In this document: positions 63,359 through 64,000 of the stretch, piece by piece
Layout: each line of letters opens with the position of its first letter
How positions within the stretch are numbered: position 1 is the stretch's first letter
Assembly (NCBI RefSeq): GCF_001262505.1
Contig: NZ_KQ410726.1
Location: forward strand, 1-64,000
Direction of reading: 5' to 3'
From: Shinella sp. SUS2
GTDB lineage: Bacteria; Pseudomonadota; Alphaproteobacteria; Rhizobiales; Rhizobiaceae
Length of the DNA stretch: 64,000 nucleotides
Program-made: the position numbers and the translations under genes
Notes under the pieces: model-generated
What the model was told of the DNA's origin: nothing
What the model saw: the letters and a program-made list of their open reading frames with translations, nothing else
Databases searched by the model: none

Positions 63359-64000
63359 TCAGTCCTGGCGGAGCGGGCGGAAGCTCATGCGGTGCAGCCG
63401 GCAGGGGCCGATCGTGGTGATGGCCTTGCGGTGCACCTCGGTGGCATAGCCGGCATGGATGGCAAAGCCGTAGCCGGGATAGGTGTCCTCGGCGCGTGCC
63501 ATCATGCGGTCGCGCATCACCTTGGCGATGATGGAGGCGGCGGCGATGGAGAGCGAGCGGGCATCGCCCTTGACGACGGCGCGGCCCTCGCAGGCAAGGC
63601 CCGGCGGCACGTCGCGGCCGTCGGCAAGCACGAGTTTCGGCGCAACCTCCAGGCCGGCCACGGCGCGGCGCATGGCGTCGAGGCTCGCCTTGCGGATGTC
63701 GCTGGTATCGATGTGGCGCGATGAGCTGGAGGCGACGGAGACGAAGGCTGACTGCAGGATCAGCGTGAAGAGCGCCTCGCGCCTTGCGGCATTGAGCTGC
63801 TTGGAATCGTTGAGCCCAGCGGGAATGTTGTCCGGGTCGAGCACCACGGCAGCGGCGACGACGGGGCCTGCCAAAGGCCCGCGGCCGGCCTCGTCCGTGC
63901 CGGCCACCGGCCAGATCCCGCGCTTGCGGGCGGCGATCTCCATCTGGAAATCCGGCCCTTCGGGGAGGTCGAAAAGAAGGCGGGAATCGGAGGATGCGGT
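63359..64000 (-). CDS. rnhB: ribonuclease HII (5' end probably outside the window)
   Basis: The protein has the RNase HII signature [20 protein letters not shown], then [21 protein letters not shown] and a typical C-terminus. It removes RNA from RNA-DNA hybrids and single ribonucleotides from DNA. The ATG at 63943 would give 194 residues, but the frame stays open to the window end (reading [15 protein letters not shown] just before), as in rhizobial RNase HII proteins with an N-terminal extension. So the gene is likely cut by the window edge. Confidence 0.9.
   Translation of the reverse strand, partial: TASSDSRLLFDLPEGPDFQMEIAARKRGIWPVAGTDEAGRGPLAGPVVAAAVVLDPDNIPAGLNDSKQLNAARREALFTLILQSAFVSVASSSSRHIDTSDIRKASLDAMRRAVAGLEVAPKLVLADGRDVPPGLACEGRAVVKGDARSLSIAAASIIAKVMRDRMMARAEDTYPGYGFAIHAGYATEVHRKAITTIGPCRLHRMSFRPLRQD

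Overview
The window is GC-rich chromosomal DNA, almost certainly from the alphaproteobacterial family Rhizobiaceae (Rhizobium, Agrobacterium, Ensifer, Shinella and relatives). The evidence is hisS-hisZ-hisG with a short-form HisG; an F0 operon atpI-B-E-F'-F separate from F1; groESL behind a CIRCE operator; RIME-type palindromic intergenic elements; promoters of the form CTTGAC-N17-CTATnT; and small Rhizobiales proteins (DUF2093, DUF4170). The genus cannot be fixed by reading alone.

Layout. 0-0.75 kb: right part of an IS630-family element in two frames. 0.8-2.8 kb: L,D-transpeptidase, DNA glycosylase Tag and a small hypothetical protein. 2.9-4.3 kb: a stand-alone PAS-like protein divergent from an XRE-type HTH protein. 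4.3-7.7 kb: hisS-hisZ-hisG. 7.8-9.9 kb: a GST and an FAD reductase. 10.0-13.3 kb: an MHYT-PAS-GGDEF-EAL protein broken by a one-base frameshift, facing a second stand-alone PAS-like protein. 13.3-16 kb: groESL with its terminator, an odd groEL-tail echo, promoter and CIRCE. 16.2-26.6 kb: HAD phosphatase, ribF, ileS, a lipoprotein, GNAT, tadA, an RluB-type pseudouridine synthase with a repeat tail, rsmD and a patatin. 26.6-34.5 kb: a KefB/C-type antiporter, then pmbA, an inositol-phosphatase-family enzyme, DUF4170, waaA, a HAD protein and lpxK. 34.5-36.8 kb: DUF2093, a palindromic mosaic element and mutL.

37-42 kb is a signalling block: PAS-PAS-REC-REC protein, RTX protein, GGDEF-EAL protein and PilZ protein. 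42-44.5 kb: a LysR regulator divergent from a non-pyrrolysine MttB homologue. 44.6-49.6 kb: a PRC-barrel protein and a galactose/galactonate-type operon (SDR, dgoK, dgoA, SMP-30 lactonase) divergent from an IclR regulator. 49.9-51.5 kb: two tandem LuxR-type solos with altered ligand pockets. 51.6-57.2 kb: Mrp, CorA, Kup and a SleB-type hydrolase. 57.4-60.2 kb: the ATP synthase F0 operon. 60.3-64 kb: EamA transporter, WYL regulator, a ClpP paralogue, an ArsR-SRPBCC pair and the 3' part of rnhB.

Most of the window is housekeeping: translation, histidine synthesis, lipid A/Kdo, energy and chaperones. The less ordinary material is the two stand-alone PAS-like proteins, the broken MHYT protein, the c-di-GMP block, the LuxR pair, the lone MttB homologue, and repeats that touch gene ends. 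I see no CRISPR array, prophage, tRNA or rRNA gene, and no obvious defence island.
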